Assembly: GCA_050331295.1 (NCBI GenBank)
Contig: JBHJGZ010000006.1
Location: 186,001 to 250,000 of the forward strand
DNA: 64,000 nucleotides
Direction of reading: 5' to 3'
Origin: Kuafuiihalomonas sp050331295
GTDB lineage: Bacteria; Myxococcota; Kuafuiibacteriia; Kuafuiibacteriales; Kuafuiibacteriaceae
Part shown: positions 8,098 through 16,528 of the stretch, piece after piece
Layout of the letters: the number at the start of each line of letters is the position of its first letter
How positions within the stretch are numbered: position 1 is the first letter of the stretch
Notes under the pieces: generated by a model
Database searches by the model: none
Told to the model about the DNA's origin: nothing
The model's input: only the letters and a program-made list of their open reading frames with translations
Program-made: the position numbers and the translations under genes

Positions 8098-9372
8098 ATG
8101 TACCTCATGGCTCGACCGGCGTTTCAACCACGAAATCGATTCGCGAGTGAGCACGTCGAGCTCGACGAGCCCGGGTCGTGCGGACCGGTGGAGGTCTTGG
8201 AAGACCGAAGTCGCAGCATCCTGTCCAGGAACGACAGCCCCGACGTGGGCTTCGACTGGTCCGTCAATCCTTATCGAGGGTGCGCCCATGCGTGTGCCTA
8301 CTGCTACGCCCGTCCGAGCCACGAGTATCTGGGATTCAGTGCGGGCACGGACTTCGAGCGAAAGCTGCTGGTGAAACCGGATGCTCCGCGGCTTCTTCGG
8401 GAGGCTTTCGAGCACCCGAGCTGGAATCGGGAACTGGTCCTCTTCTCCGGGGTCACCGACTGTTACCAGCCGCTGGAGTCCCAATACCGCCTGACCCGCG
8501 CTTGCTTGGAGGTGTGCGTTGCGAACCAAAACCCGGTCGCCATCGTCACCAAATCACCCCTCGTGACCCGCGACGTGGATGTCCTGTCGGAGCTGAGCAA
8601 CCGCGCGTCGGTCACCATCAGCATCTCGATTCCCGTGCATGCACAAGACCCAGCACACGCCGTGGAACCTCGAGTCGCGACGCCCCAACGGAGGTTGAAG
8701 GCCATCGAGACCCTCGCTTCGGCCGGACTCTCGGTATGCTTGAACGTGGCACCGGTGATCCCGGGTCTGACCGAACGCGACCTCGACACGCTGCTTCGGA
8801 GAGCCTCCGAGGCCGGCGCCACGTCGGCCTGGTACACCTTCCTCCGTTTGCCTGGAGCCGTACGACCCGTATTCGAACACGCGATCCGAGGGAGGCTCCC
8901 CCTCGCGGCGAACAAGATCCTCGGCCGCGTCAAGGACGTCCGGCGAGGACGACTCAACGACAGTCGCTTTCATACCCGGATGACGGGCGAGGGACCGTAC
9001 GCGGAAGCGTTTCAAACCCTCTTCCGAGGGCTGACCCGGAAGTACGGCCTCATCGCGCAGACCGCAAACCGGCGAAAGGCAGTTGAAGAGAATCCCATTC
9101 CCGCGGGGGCCCAAGGCCCGCAAGCCGAAGGCGCGCAGGCCGCAAAGCGGCCGAAGATGGGTCGCGGGAATTCCATTCCCGCGGGGTCCCGAGGCCCGCA
9201 AGCCGAAGGCGCGCAGCGCCCAAAGGGCGCGAAGAGGGGTCGCGGGAATTCCATTCCCGCGGGGGCCCAAGGCCCGCAAGCCGAAGGCGCGCAGGCCGCA
9301 AAGCGGCCGAAGATGGGTCGCGGGAATTCCATTCCCGCGGGGTCCCAGAGCCCGCAACTCAAGTTGTTTTAG
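8098..9372 (+). CDS. PA0069-type radical SAM protein with repeat-encoded C-terminal tail
   Basis: Radical SAM protein of the PA0069/Rv2578c group (distant relatives of spore photoproduct lyase). The cluster motif CAHACAYC, preceded by NPYRG, would bind the 4Fe-4S cluster that cleaves S-adenosylmethionine; the natural reaction of this group is not established. The family core ends near residue 325. The last 90 or so residues are unlike the family: three to four copies of a 26-residue Pro/Ala/Gln/Arg-rich unit (IPAGAQGPQAEGAQAAKRPK and variants) encoded by a 78-bp DNA repeat of 26 codons, so the frame is kept. The stop overlaps the 3' end of serS by 14 bp. An alternative start is the ATG at 8107. 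The tail may be a by-product of repeat insertion. Confidence 0.88.
   Translation: MYLMARPAFQPRNRFASEHVELDEPGSCGPVEVLEDRSRSILSRNDSPDVGFDWSVNPYRGCAHACAYCYARPSHEYLGFSAGTDFERKLLVKPDAPRLLREAFEHPSWNRELVLFSGVTDCYQPLESQYRLTRACLEVCVANQNPVAIVTKSPLVTRDVDVLSELSNRASVTISISIPVHAQDPAHAVEPRVATPQRRLKAIETLASAGLSVCLNVAPVIPGLTERDLDTLLRRASEAGATSAWYTFLRLPGAVRPVFEHAIRGRLPLAANKILGRVKDVRRGRLNDSRFHTRMTGEGPYAEAFQTLFRGLTRKYGLIAQTANRRKAVEENPIPAGAQGPQAEGAQAAKRPKMGRGNSIPAGSRGPQAEGAQRPKGAKRGRGNSIPAGAQGPQAEGAQAAKRPKMGRGNSIPAGSQSPQLKLF
9085..9360. repeat. 78-bp direct repeat array, each unit with two hairpins (locus 1)
   Basis: Units recur at exactly 78 bp: hairpin A copies lie at 9163-9183, 9241-9261 and 9319-9339, with the right half of an earlier copy at 9097-9105. 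Hairpin A is CGCGGGAAT-TCC-ATTCCCGCG. Hairpin B lies between A copies and varies in a paired way: GGCCGC-AAA-GCGGCC at 9138-9152 and 9294-9308, but GCGCCC-AAA-GGGCGC at 9216-9230. Both stem sides change together, so secondary structure seems conserved. Between A and B is a constant AAGCCGAAGGCGCGCAG. The same family occurs at 22574-22795. The array covers the 3' end of the radical SAM gene and meets the 3' end of serS. Confidence 0.92.
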
Positions 9373-10693
9373 CGTTTCCCTTCGGCCGATCATTGCGGCT
9401 CGGGCCCAAGGATTTCCGGTTGCCCAGATACGGTCGAAGCGCCTCGGGCACCTCCACTGTTCCGTCTGCACGCTGATACTGCTCGATGACCGCAATGGCG
9501 CAACGCCCGATGGCCACTCCTGAGCCATTGAGTGTATGGACTAGCTTGGGCTTGCCCTTAGGCCCTTCCCGAAAGCGGATCTTTCCTCGCCTCGCTTGAT
9601 AGTCCGTCACGTTGGAGCAACTCGATATCTCACGATATTCGCTCTGGCCCGGAAGCCACACTTCGAGATCGTAGCACTTGGCGGCGTTTGCGCTCATGTC
9701 TCCAGCGCACAAGAGACTCACGCGGTGGTGCAGTCCGAGGCGCTCGAGCACCGCGGCTGCGTGGGACACCAACTGCTCGAGCTCATCAAAGCTTCGCTCC
9801 GGTTGGGCGAATCGCACCAACTCCACCTTGTGGAACTGATGCTGCCGAAGCATGCCCCGGGTGTCTCGGCCAGCCGAGCCGGCTTCCTTTCGAAAGCAGG
9901 GCGTATGAGCGCAAAACGCCAAGGGGAGCTCGGCCTCGACGATGCTGTCCGCGAAGAGATTCGTGAGTGGAACTTCGGCCGTCGGAATGAGCCAGTAGTC
10001 CGTGGATTCATTGAATGGAACCTTGAACTGATCCGCTTCGAACTTCGGAAGCTGACCCGTGGTGGTGAGTGCATCGGTATTGACGAGATACGGCACGGAC
10101 ACCTCACGATAACCGTGTTCGTGGGTGTGAAGGTCCAACATGAAATTTGCCAAGGCACGCTCCAGCCGTGCGACGTCATCGTAGGAGACCGAAAAGCGTG
10201 CTCCGGACATCTTGGCCGCGCGTTCGAAGTCGATTTGTCGCCACCCCTGTTCCGCGATGGTGACGTGGTCGAGGGGCTCGAAGTCGAAGCGAGGGACCTG
10301 ACCCCAAGTTCGTACCACCACGTTGTCCGACTCGTCCTCACCATCGGGTACCGAATCGTGGGGCACGTTGGGGATGTCGAGCATCAGTCCGTGAAGCTCG
10401 GTTTCAATTCGAGTCGCCCCGTCTTCGTTTTCCTTGATCGCGTCCGAAAGCGCCTTCTGCGCTGCCCGAGCCTTCGCCTTCTCCTCATCGGTTCCCGACT
10501 TGAAGATTTTCGACAACGTCTTGTTCTGCTGGTTCTTCTCGGTCTGGAGTTCCTGGGTTTTGGTCAACGCTTGCGCGCGCTTCGCCACCAACGCGGCGAC
10601 CTCATCGAGGACATGGGTGTCGAAGGTCGGACGCCGACCCAGCTTCTGCCGAAAGGTATCCAAGTCCCCACCGACTTCTCGGAAATCCAGCAT
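9359..10693 (-). CDS. serS: seryl-tRNA synthetase
   Basis: Class II synthetase charging tRNA-Ser, 444 residues, as usual for the family. The start MLDFREVGGDLDTFRQKL is at the ATG at 10693, where bacterial SerRS proteins normally begin; a further in-frame start at 10708 is less likely. Residues about 30-110 form the tRNA-binding coiled coil rich in Lys, Gln and Glu. The catalytic core has motif 2 (CFRKEAGSAGRDTRGMLRQH) and motif 3 near the end (NGSGVAIGRCAIAVIE). The gene stands alone between divergent and convergent neighbours, and its stop overlaps the end of the repeat-extended radical SAM gene. tRNA-Ser(CGA), one of its substrates, is encoded at 51.1 kb. Confidence 0.97.
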   Translation of the reverse strand: MLDFREVGGDLDTFRQKLGRRPTFDTHVLDEVAALVAKRAQALTKTQELQTEKNQQNKTLSKIFKSGTDEEKAKARAAQKALSDAIKENEDGATRIETELHGLMLDIPNVPHDSVPDGEDESDNVVVRTWGQVPRFDFEPLDHVTIAEQGWRQIDFERAAKMSGARFSVSYDDVARLERALANFMLDLHTHEHGYREVSVPYLVNTDALTTTGQLPKFEADQFKVPFNESTDYWLIPTAEVPLTNLFADSIVEAELPLAFCAHTPCFRKEAGSAGRDTRGMLRQHQFHKVELVRFAQPERSFDELEQLVSHAAAVLERLGLHHRVSLLCAGDMSANAAKCYDLEVWLPGQSEYREISSCSNVTDYQARRGKIRFREGPKGKPKLVHTLNGSGVAIGRCAIAVIEQYQRADGTVEVPEALRPYLGNRKSLGPSRNDRPKGNAKTT

Positions 10694-10772
10694 GCAGCCG
10701 ATCTGCACGAGGCAGTGGAGACGGCCAAGGGAAAAGGCAGCGGTTTCAAATCAGTCGAGGCAGCACTACACT

Positions 10773-12326
10773 ATGTTCATGCCGACATCGTGGTTTCGGG
10801 GCCGGTGGGTCATGCTTTCCGCCCTCGGCCTTCTCAGCGGGTGTCAAGATTACCTGTTCAGCCAAGTGTGCCCGGCGGGGGTGCGGGAAGTGACTCTGAC
10901 CGAGACCGAGCTTCAGGTCACGCCGGCCGACATCCTCTTCGTCGTCGACAACTCGGGGTCGATGGCCGAGGAACAAGCAAACCTCGCACGCAACTTCTTT
11001 GCCTTCATCGACGAACTCACCGAAGAGGGCGGAGACTACCGAATCGGCGTGGTGACGACCGACCAAGGTCCACGGCAGAACGGGTCTGGAGGCAATTTCT
11101 GCTCCACGCCGGGCAACATTACCGAGTGCACCGGTCTTTCGTTTCAAGAGCACTTGACCGATTTTCCGTTCGCCAACCAGGGCACCAACCCGGATCAGTG
11201 CCAGACCACCTCCATCGACTTCGGATGCTTTCGCTCCGACGCAGTGGACGAAGGCGTCATCGTCATCGACGAGTCCACGACGACGCCCGTCGCGCGGCAG
11301 GAGGTGATCGCGCAGTTTTCTCGAAACGTGCAGGTGGGCACCTGTGGGTCGGGCGTCGAGCGGGGGCTCGAAGCCATGACCTCGGCTTTGGCTCAAACCA
11401 ACGGCTGCAACACGGGTTTCCTCAGGGACGAGGCCAACCTGGTGGTGGTCATCGTATCCGACGAACCCGACTCGAGCTTCGGCTCGCTGGACGGGGACTT
11501 CGAGCCCTACATTGAAGCGCTCGAAGTGGCCAAGAACGGTGACCTCAGTCGGGTTCGGGTCGCGGTGATCGTCGGAAGCGTGGACGGCGAAGCATCGACG
11601 TGCCGGGTCGATACCAGCGGCGGCGCCACCGACGTGTGCGGGGACCTGGTGTGCGACGACCCGCCAGAGCTCGGCAACCTCAACCGATGCGATCAAGCCT
11701 CCGACTGTGAGGCGGACGAGATCTGCTTCACGTTCGGTACCAATCGGTGTGTGAACCCTCAGGCCGTGCCGCTGGCCCGAGCCGTCCTCCGAGGGGACGA
11801 TGATCCGTTGATCTGCGGGGATTGCACCTCGTACCCCACGGAGGATTGCTGCAGCTCCCGACCGGGCTTCGGCTACGTGTCATTCGCCGAAACCCTCGGA
11901 GCACGGATCACCGGGTCGACCCAAAGCCGTATCGACTGTAGGGTGGGAGCCGGCTCGGCGAGTGTCTGTCTGGTCGATTCCATTTGTCAGGAGGAGTTCA
12001 GCGCCACGCTCGGCACCATCGCGCGAGAGCTGGTCCGGTCGTCGGCGACCGTCCTCAATCCGCCGGCGGTCAACGTGAACGGGGTCGTGGCCCGTTTTGT
12101 TTCCGAGGGACCCGGCGGAGAGCCTCAGATTCGACCGTTGGGACCCGACGACTTCGACGTGTCCCCCGACGGAACCACGTTGACCCTCAGTGCCACCAGC
12201 ACCAACGCCGTCCGGCAGATCGGTGAGTCCCTCGAAGTGTTCTACGTGACCGAAGATGTGGTTGAGCGAGAGCTGGTCGGAGCCTGCGCCGTCTCAGACG
12301 ACGGCGAAGACGTCACAGCTCAATGA
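10773..12326 (+). CDS. VWA-domain lipoprotein, Cys-rich
   Basis: Exported lipoprotein of about 517 residues. The ATG at 10773 (or 10779) gives a signal peptide ending in LLSGC. A von Willebrand factor A domain follows with the metal-binding motif DNSGSM after DILFVV, which typically mediates protein-protein or metal-dependent adhesion. Many paired Cys residues lie in the second half, including an insert like DQASDCEADEICF that resembles the disulfide-rich modules of myxobacterial surface proteins. The final part is a beta-rich domain. It is divergent from serS, 79 bp away, and its end overlaps the convergent membrane-protein gene by 14 bp. The family is common in Myxococcota; function is unknown. 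Confidence 0.8.
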   Translation: MFMPTSWFRGRWVMLSALGLLSGCQDYLFSQVCPAGVREVTLTETELQVTPADILFVVDNSGSMAEEQANLARNFFAFIDELTEEGGDYRIGVVTTDQGPRQNGSGGNFCSTPGNITECTGLSFQEHLTDFPFANQGTNPDQCQTTSIDFGCFRSDAVDEGVIVIDESTTTPVARQEVIAQFSRNVQVGTCGSGVERGLEAMTSALAQTNGCNTGFLRDEANLVVVIVSDEPDSSFGSLDGDFEPYIEALEVAKNGDLSRVRVAVIVGSVDGEASTCRVDTSGGATDVCGDLVCDDPPELGNLNRCDQASDCEADEICFTFGTNRCVNPQAVPLARAVLRGDDDPLICGDCTSYPTEDCCSSRPGFGYVSFAETLGARITGSTQSRIDCRVGAGSASVCLVDSICQEEFSATLGTIARELVRSSATVLNPPAVNVNGVVARFVSEGPGGEPQIRPLGPDDFDVSPDGTTLTLSATSTNAVRQIGESLEVFYVTEDVVERELVGACAVSDDGEDVTAQ

Positions 12327-12819
12327 CGCTCCGGCTCCGGACCGGGTTTTGACGGACCGCCGCCACCAGGAGCCACACCAGAATCAAGATTTGCAAGGCG
12401 ACGAGGGCCTGCATGACGAACACCGCCCAGCTGTATTCGGACCAGCTCGGGTCGGAGGGCGGGAGCGCCTCGATCGGCCAGCCCAGGGACGCACGGACCC
12501 GCTCTAGATAGGGTCGGCCCACCCACCGGGAAACCAAGAGCAAGGCCCCCAGGATCAGGCACGCGGCGGCTCGACCGCGACGGGCGGTGTCCCGAGAACG
12601 CCACCCGAAGATCAGGGTGAGCAACAAGACGGGGACCACGACCAGGCTGAACCGCTCCACGGTGGCCAAGCCCTCCAGAATCACCGCTTGGGCGGTGTGG
12701 GCACTCCCCACCAGGTCTTCCAGCCGTCCGGTCATGGCCGTGAGGAGCAGCAAGGCCCCCAACCACGCCGACAGCCCCAAGACGTGGACCACTCGAAACC
12801 ACGTCGCCGTGCCCCGCAT
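12313..12819 (-). CDS. four-helix integral membrane protein (DUF4149-like)
   Basis: Protein of 168 residues with four predicted membrane helices, at about residues 9-29, 55-75, 85-103 and 132-154. The first holds VVHVLGLSAWLGALLLLTAM, which resembles the opening of DUF4149/TMEM205-like proteins; the assignment is tentative. The start at 12819 leaves 60 bp to the divergent SnoaL-like gene. The 3' end overlaps the VWA lipoprotein gene by 14 bp on the opposite strand. Role unknown. Confidence 0.6.
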   Translation of the reverse strand: MRGTATWFRVVHVLGLSAWLGALLLLTAMTGRLEDLVGSAHTAQAVILEGLATVERFSLVVVPVLLLTLIFGWRSRDTARRGRAAACLILGALLLVSRWVGRPYLERVRASLGWPIEALPPSDPSWSEYSWAVFVMQALVALQILILVWLLVAAVRQNPVRSRSVIEL

Positions 12820-12879
12820 CGGCCCCACCGTATCGATGTTGGGGATGGCAGCCAATTTCCATGGACCCGTGCTAGGCTC

Positions 12880-13449
12880 ATGCTTGACATGGCCAAGATC
12901 GACGACGCCGAGCTCTCCGGGATTCCGGGGGGAGGCGCCGGCCACCATCAGCCAGGATCCCTCACCCGCGAACTGGAACGGGTCGAGGCGACCAACCTGG
13001 CCTTCTACGAAGCGTTCACCGCCCAGGACCTGGAACGCATGAGCCGCCTCTGGGCCCAAACACCCCACGTGCGGTGTGTTCATCCCGGTTGGGAACTGGT
13101 GACCGGCTTTGGCGAGGTACGCCAGTCCTGGTCCGATATCTTTGCTTCCATCGAAGATATCGAGATTACGCTGAACGACGTGCAGCTCGAGATCCTCGGC
13201 AGCGTGGCTTGGGTAAACCTGGTTGTGGATATGGCCATCACCACCGACGATGGCGACCAGTTCGAAGCCTCGGTGGTGACCACCAATATCTTCGAAGCCA
13301 CCGACGGAGAATGGCGGATGGTTTTGCACCACAGCTCGAACTTCGTCGAGGACGACGGTGACTCGGACGACGGGGATGGAGAGGAAGACACCCGTGTCCT
13401 GGGCTTCTTCCCTCCGCGCTCCGGAAGCGGCCCCCAGTCGCCGAACTGA
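12880..13449 (+). CDS. SnoaL-like / NTF2-fold protein
   Basis: Protein of 189 residues with an NTF2-like (SnoaL, DUF4440-type) fold. The hallmark segment near residue 40 is NLAFYEAFTAQDLERMSRLW, followed by HPGWELVTGFGEVRQSWSDI and a final WRMVLHHSSNF strand. Such domains act as small ligand-binding pockets or isomerase-like enzymes; no substrate can be named. The C-terminal tail is strongly acidic (EDDGDSDDGDGEEDT) and probably disordered. A second in-frame ATG at 12889 is an alternative start. The gene precedes a Cys-rich lipoprotein gene 44 bp downstream. Confidence 0.72.
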   Translation: MLDMAKIDDAELSGIPGGGAGHHQPGSLTRELERVEATNLAFYEAFTAQDLERMSRLWAQTPHVRCVHPGWELVTGFGEVRQSWSDIFASIEDIEITLNDVQLEILGSVAWVNLVVDMAITTDDGDQFEASVVTTNIFEATDGEWRMVLHHSSNFVEDDGDSDDGDGEEDTRVLGFFPPRSGSGPQSPN

Positions 13450-13493
13450 CCGCGGCCGGACCGCTTCTCTTGGGTCCAGCGCCCGCAGCCCGG

Positions 13494-13934
13494 ATGCGTC
13501 GTATCCCGCCGCTTTGGCTGGGGCTCGTGTTCGCATGCTCTTGCCAGTCCGCCGAACCCTGCGGTGGGTGCCCAAACTCTCATCTTTGCGTGGATGGTGC
13601 GCCTCCGACGTGCCGACCTCGCTGCGCAGAGCATCCGTGTTCGGGTCGCTGCGTGGCCACCGAAGATGGTGACGAAGTGTGTGTGCCTCCCGCCCCACCC
13701 TGCCCAGACTGTCCACCCGGGACCGCCTGCCAGGCAGGGTCATGTCGCGCAGTGGGTCGACGCGGTCTCCACGCCGCCTGCGATGCACGCCACCGATGCA
13801 GATCGGGCATGGTCTGCACCGGCGAGGATGGCCGAGGCCGGTGTCGAGCGCTTTGCGCTTCCGACGAAGACTGTCTCCCCCCGGAGCGCTGCGTGGGCAG
13901 GCTCAGCTCCGGTGAATCCGTCTGCCTGCCGTGA
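13494..13934 (+). CDS. small Cys-rich lipoprotein
   Basis: Protein of about 146 residues starting at the ATG at 13494, with signal peptide PPLWLGLVFACSC that probably ends in a lipidated Cys. The mature chain has about 23 Cys in spaced pairs (for example CPNSHLCVDG and CPDCPPGTACQ), typical of disulfide-stabilised exported repeats in myxobacteria. Whole-protein homology is not recognised. It follows the SnoaL-like gene on the same strand and faces recA, whose 3' end is 153 bp away. Confidence 0.6.
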   Translation: MRRIPPLWLGLVFACSCQSAEPCGGCPNSHLCVDGAPPTCRPRCAEHPCSGRCVATEDGDEVCVPPAPPCPDCPPGTACQAGSCRAVGRRGLHAACDARHRCRSGMVCTGEDGRGRCRALCASDEDCLPPERCVGRLSSGESVCLP

Positions 13935-14087
13935 CCGTGGGTGACCTTGGCCGGCCGTCGAGACGCCATGAGGGCCGGTGTCGCTACAGCCGAGGGCCCG
14001 GACCGCCGCCAAAGCGCGCCGCCAAAGCGATGCTCGATGGGACCGTCTTCACCCGAAGCCCCGGTTCGAGACGGGGCAGATCAACCG

Positions 14088-15194
14088 CTAGCCGCCCTTC
14101 TTGGACGACTTCTTGGGCATGGGGGTCACGTTGCTGGGAGGGGTGCTGGCGGGGTCGCCGGAAGAAGCGCCTTCCGGCCCGGAGGCGGATACTGCGAGAC
14201 CGAAGTGAGTTCGCACCTTGTGCTCGATCTGTTGGGAAACTTCCGGATGCTCTTCCAGGTAGGTCCGTGCGTTCTCGCGGCCTTGGCCGATCCGCTCACC
14301 TTGAAACGAGTACCAAGCCCCCGCTTTGTCGATGAGCCCCAGATCCGTGGCAAGATCCACCAACTCACCCGACTTCGAGATGCCTTGGCCGTAGAGGATA
14401 TCGAATTCCACCTCTCGAAACGGAGGCGCGAGCTTGTTCTTCACCACCCGCACGCGGGTCCGATTTCCGACGTTCTCGTCCCCTCGCTTGATGGAACCGA
14501 TGCGCCGGATATCGAGTCGCTGCGAGGCGTAGAACTTGAGCGCATTGCCTCCGGTGGTGGTCTCGGGAGAACCGAACATGACGCCGATCTTCATGCGGAT
14601 TTGGTTGATGAAGACGACGCTGGTCTTGGATTTGGAGATGGTGCCGGTCAGCTTGCGTAAAGCTTGACTCATCAGGCGGGCTTGAAGCCCCACGTGAGTG
14701 TCGCCCATCTCGCCCTCGATCTCGGCCTTCGGAACCAAAGCAGCAACCGAGTCGATCACCACCACGTCCACCGCGTTCGAGCGGACCAGCATGTCCGTGA
14801 TTTCGAGCGCCTGCTCGCCCGTGTCCGGCTGCGCGATGAGCAGATCGGCCGTGTTCACCCCGAGCCTCTTGGCGTACCCGATGTCGAGGGCGTGCTCTGC
14901 ATCCACGAACGCGCAAACACCGTTTTTCTTTTGGGCCTCCGCCACCACATGCAGGGTCAGCGTGGTCTTGCCCGATGACTCGGGACCATACACCTCGATC
15001 ACCCGACCTCGGGCGACTCCACCCACGCCCAAGGCGATGTCCAGGCCGAGAGAACCGGTGGAAATGGTTTCGATGTGGGCGATCTGCTGCCCGTCGCCCA
15101 TCCGCATGATGGCTCCCTTACCGAACTGCTTTTCGATGGTGGCTAAAGTCAGTTCGATGACCTTGTCGCGGCCGTCCTCCGTGCTCTTCGCCAT
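14088..15194 (-). CDS. recA: recombinase RecA
   Basis: ATP-dependent strand-exchange protein that forms filaments on single-stranded DNA and triggers LexA cleavage in the SOS response. 368 residues, slightly long. Visible are the N-terminal helix region (ATIEKQFGKGAIMRMGD), Walker A GPESSGKTT, Walker B VVVIDSVAAL and the MRKLTG-type loop region with QALRKLTGTISKSKTSVVF. The C-terminal 35 residues are a low-complexity tail ending in KKSSKKGG. A LexA-like dyad sits 11 bp upstream of the ATG. The gene is last in a minus-strand run after cinA (95-bp gap), an arrangement seen in many bacteria (cinA-recA). Confidence 0.98.
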   Translation of the reverse strand: MAKSTEDGRDKVIELTLATIEKQFGKGAIMRMGDGQQIAHIETISTGSLGLDIALGVGGVARGRVIEVYGPESSGKTTLTLHVVAEAQKKNGVCAFVDAEHALDIGYAKRLGVNTADLLIAQPDTGEQALEITDMLVRSNAVDVVVIDSVAALVPKAEIEGEMGDTHVGLQARLMSQALRKLTGTISKSKTSVVFINQIRMKIGVMFGSPETTTGGNALKFYASQRLDIRRIGSIKRGDENVGNRTRVRVVKNKLAPPFREVEFDILYGQGISKSGELVDLATDLGLIDKAGAWYSFQGERIGQGRENARTYLEEHPEVSQQIEHKVRTHFGLAVSASGPEGASSGDPASTPPSNVTPMPKKSSKKGG

Positions 15195-15204
15195 AGGCCC
15201 GAAA

Positions 15205-15221
15205 CCTGACAGGTGTTCAGG
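15205..15221 (-). promoter_or_regulatory. LexA-like dyad upstream of recA
   Basis: CCTGACAGGTGTTCAGG has CCTGA and TCAGG arms and contains GTTCAG, the conserved half of the deltaproteobacterial/myxobacterial LexA site; the other half matches less well. It lies 11-27 bp upstream of the recA start, where an SOS operator would be expected. Assignment is by position and partial motif match only. Confidence 0.45.
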
Positions 15222-15289
15222 TCTCGGTCAAGACACGACCCCATGATTTGGGCGATGCATGCCCCGAGACCCCAACATCCGGTATATCG

Positions 15290-16528
15290 TCAGAGATCTG
15301 GCCTCACCACCTGCCACATCCTACCGAGCACCGCTTGGATGGTCAGCCGACGAACCAGCTCCCGGTCGTGGCCCGGGAGGTTCAAGCGCTCCGTTCCCCC
15401 GGCGTCGTCGGGGCCTGCCCATGCGATCCACACCGTTCCCACCGGCTTGTCGGCCGTCCCGCCTCCCGGGCCCGCGATCCCGGTCGTCGATACGCCCCAG
15501 CTGACCCCCAGGCGATCCCGAACACCCCGGGCCATCTGCCGGGCCACGGGATCGCTGACCGCACCGGACTCCGCCAGCATCTCATCAGACACGCCGAGCA
15601 GCGCCGTCTTGACCCGATTGTCGTACGCGATGATCCCGCCGACGAAGAAGCGTGAAGAGCCCGGGATCGCGGTCAGCGCTTGGCCTACACCCCCGGCTGT
15701 ACAGCTTTCAGCGGAGGCGAGGGTGCTGGAGCGTGCGACCAGCGCGTCTCCGAGCACCGCAGCCAGATCCGCCTCCTCTTCCGAGAAGACGTGAGGCTGC
15801 AGTGCCGTCCGTACCTCGTCTCGAACCTCGTCCAGTATCGAAATCTCGCGACAAGACAGCTTGACACGGTTCTCGAGGCCCACGTTGCGGAGACCTACCC
15901 GGACCTCGGACCCGGACGGATGCCCTTTCACCACCGCCTCCAGGCGACGACTGACCTCGCTCTCACGGAGCCCGAACACCCGAAAGGTTGAGCGATGGAT
16001 TCGCCCGCCCACCGGCAGCCGGGGTCGTACTCCGGTGTCGAACACGTGCTTCATCTCGGTGGGCGGTCCCGGAAGGACCGCCACCGACGCGGCCTGCACC
16101 CGAACGATGCATCCCGGTGCCGCCCCGACCCGGTTCGGCAGAACTTGTGATCCGTCCGGAACGTCGGCCATCCGAGCTTGGTCGGGCGTCGGTTCGCGAC
16201 CCCGCTCACGGGCACGGTCGACGATCCGCCGCCACGCGGTGGGGTCCCGAACCAGGTTCACGCCGGCCGCCTCGGCGATGGCGGCCATGGTGAGATCGTC
16301 GATGGTGGGTCCGAGTCCCCCCGTCGTGATCACCCAATCCGCGTCTTCTGCGGACCGACGTACGGCTTGGACGACGGTGTGGTGGTCATCGGGAACGGTC
16401 AGCCGACGCACCACCTGGATCCCGAGCCTCCCCAGCTGATCGAACAGATATGCGCCGTGGCTATCGTTCACGTCGCCCGACAGCACTTCGTCGCCGATGG
16501 CGATCAGGATGGCGCGCACCTCGGTCAC
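15290..16528 (-). CDS. cinA: CinA: nicotinamide-nucleotide amidase with MoCF-like domain
   Basis: Two-domain protein of 412 residues. Residues 1-170 are a molybdopterin-binding-like (COG1058) domain beginning VRAILIAIGDEVLSGDVNDS, with ITTGGLGPTIDDLT. Residues from about 255 are the CinA C-terminal domain with ASAESCTAGGVGQALTAIPG and GIAGPGGGTADKPVG, the nicotinamide mononucleotide deamidase of pyridine nucleotide salvage. Its ATG overlaps the stop of the GIY-YIG gene by 4 bp, so it is translated with the dnaB group, and recA follows. The full-length architecture argues for an intact enzyme. Confidence 0.93.
   Translation of the reverse strand: MTEVRAILIAIGDEVLSGDVNDSHGAYLFDQLGRLGIQVVRRLTVPDDHHTVVQAVRRSAEDADWVITTGGLGPTIDDLTMAAIAEAAGVNLVRDPTAWRRIVDRARERGREPTPDQARMADVPDGSQVLPNRVGAAPGCIVRVQAASVAVLPGPPTEMKHVFDTGVRPRLPVGGRIHRSTFRVFGLRESEVSRRLEAVVKGHPSGSEVRVGLRNVGLENRVKLSCREISILDEVRDEVRTALQPHVFSEEEADLAAVLGDALVARSSTLASAESCTAGGVGQALTAIPGSSRFFVGGIIAYDNRVKTALLGVSDEMLAESGAVSDPVARQMARGVRDRLGVSWGVSTTGIAGPGGGTADKPVGTVWIAWAGPDDAGGTERLNLPGHDRELVRRLTIQAVLGRMWQVVRPDL

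Noticed and set aside
9085..9360. Possible CRISPR array
   Set aside because: Units are contiguous 78-bp copies without unique spacers and no cas genes are present; the 19-bp repeats at 35528 are likewise spacer-free.
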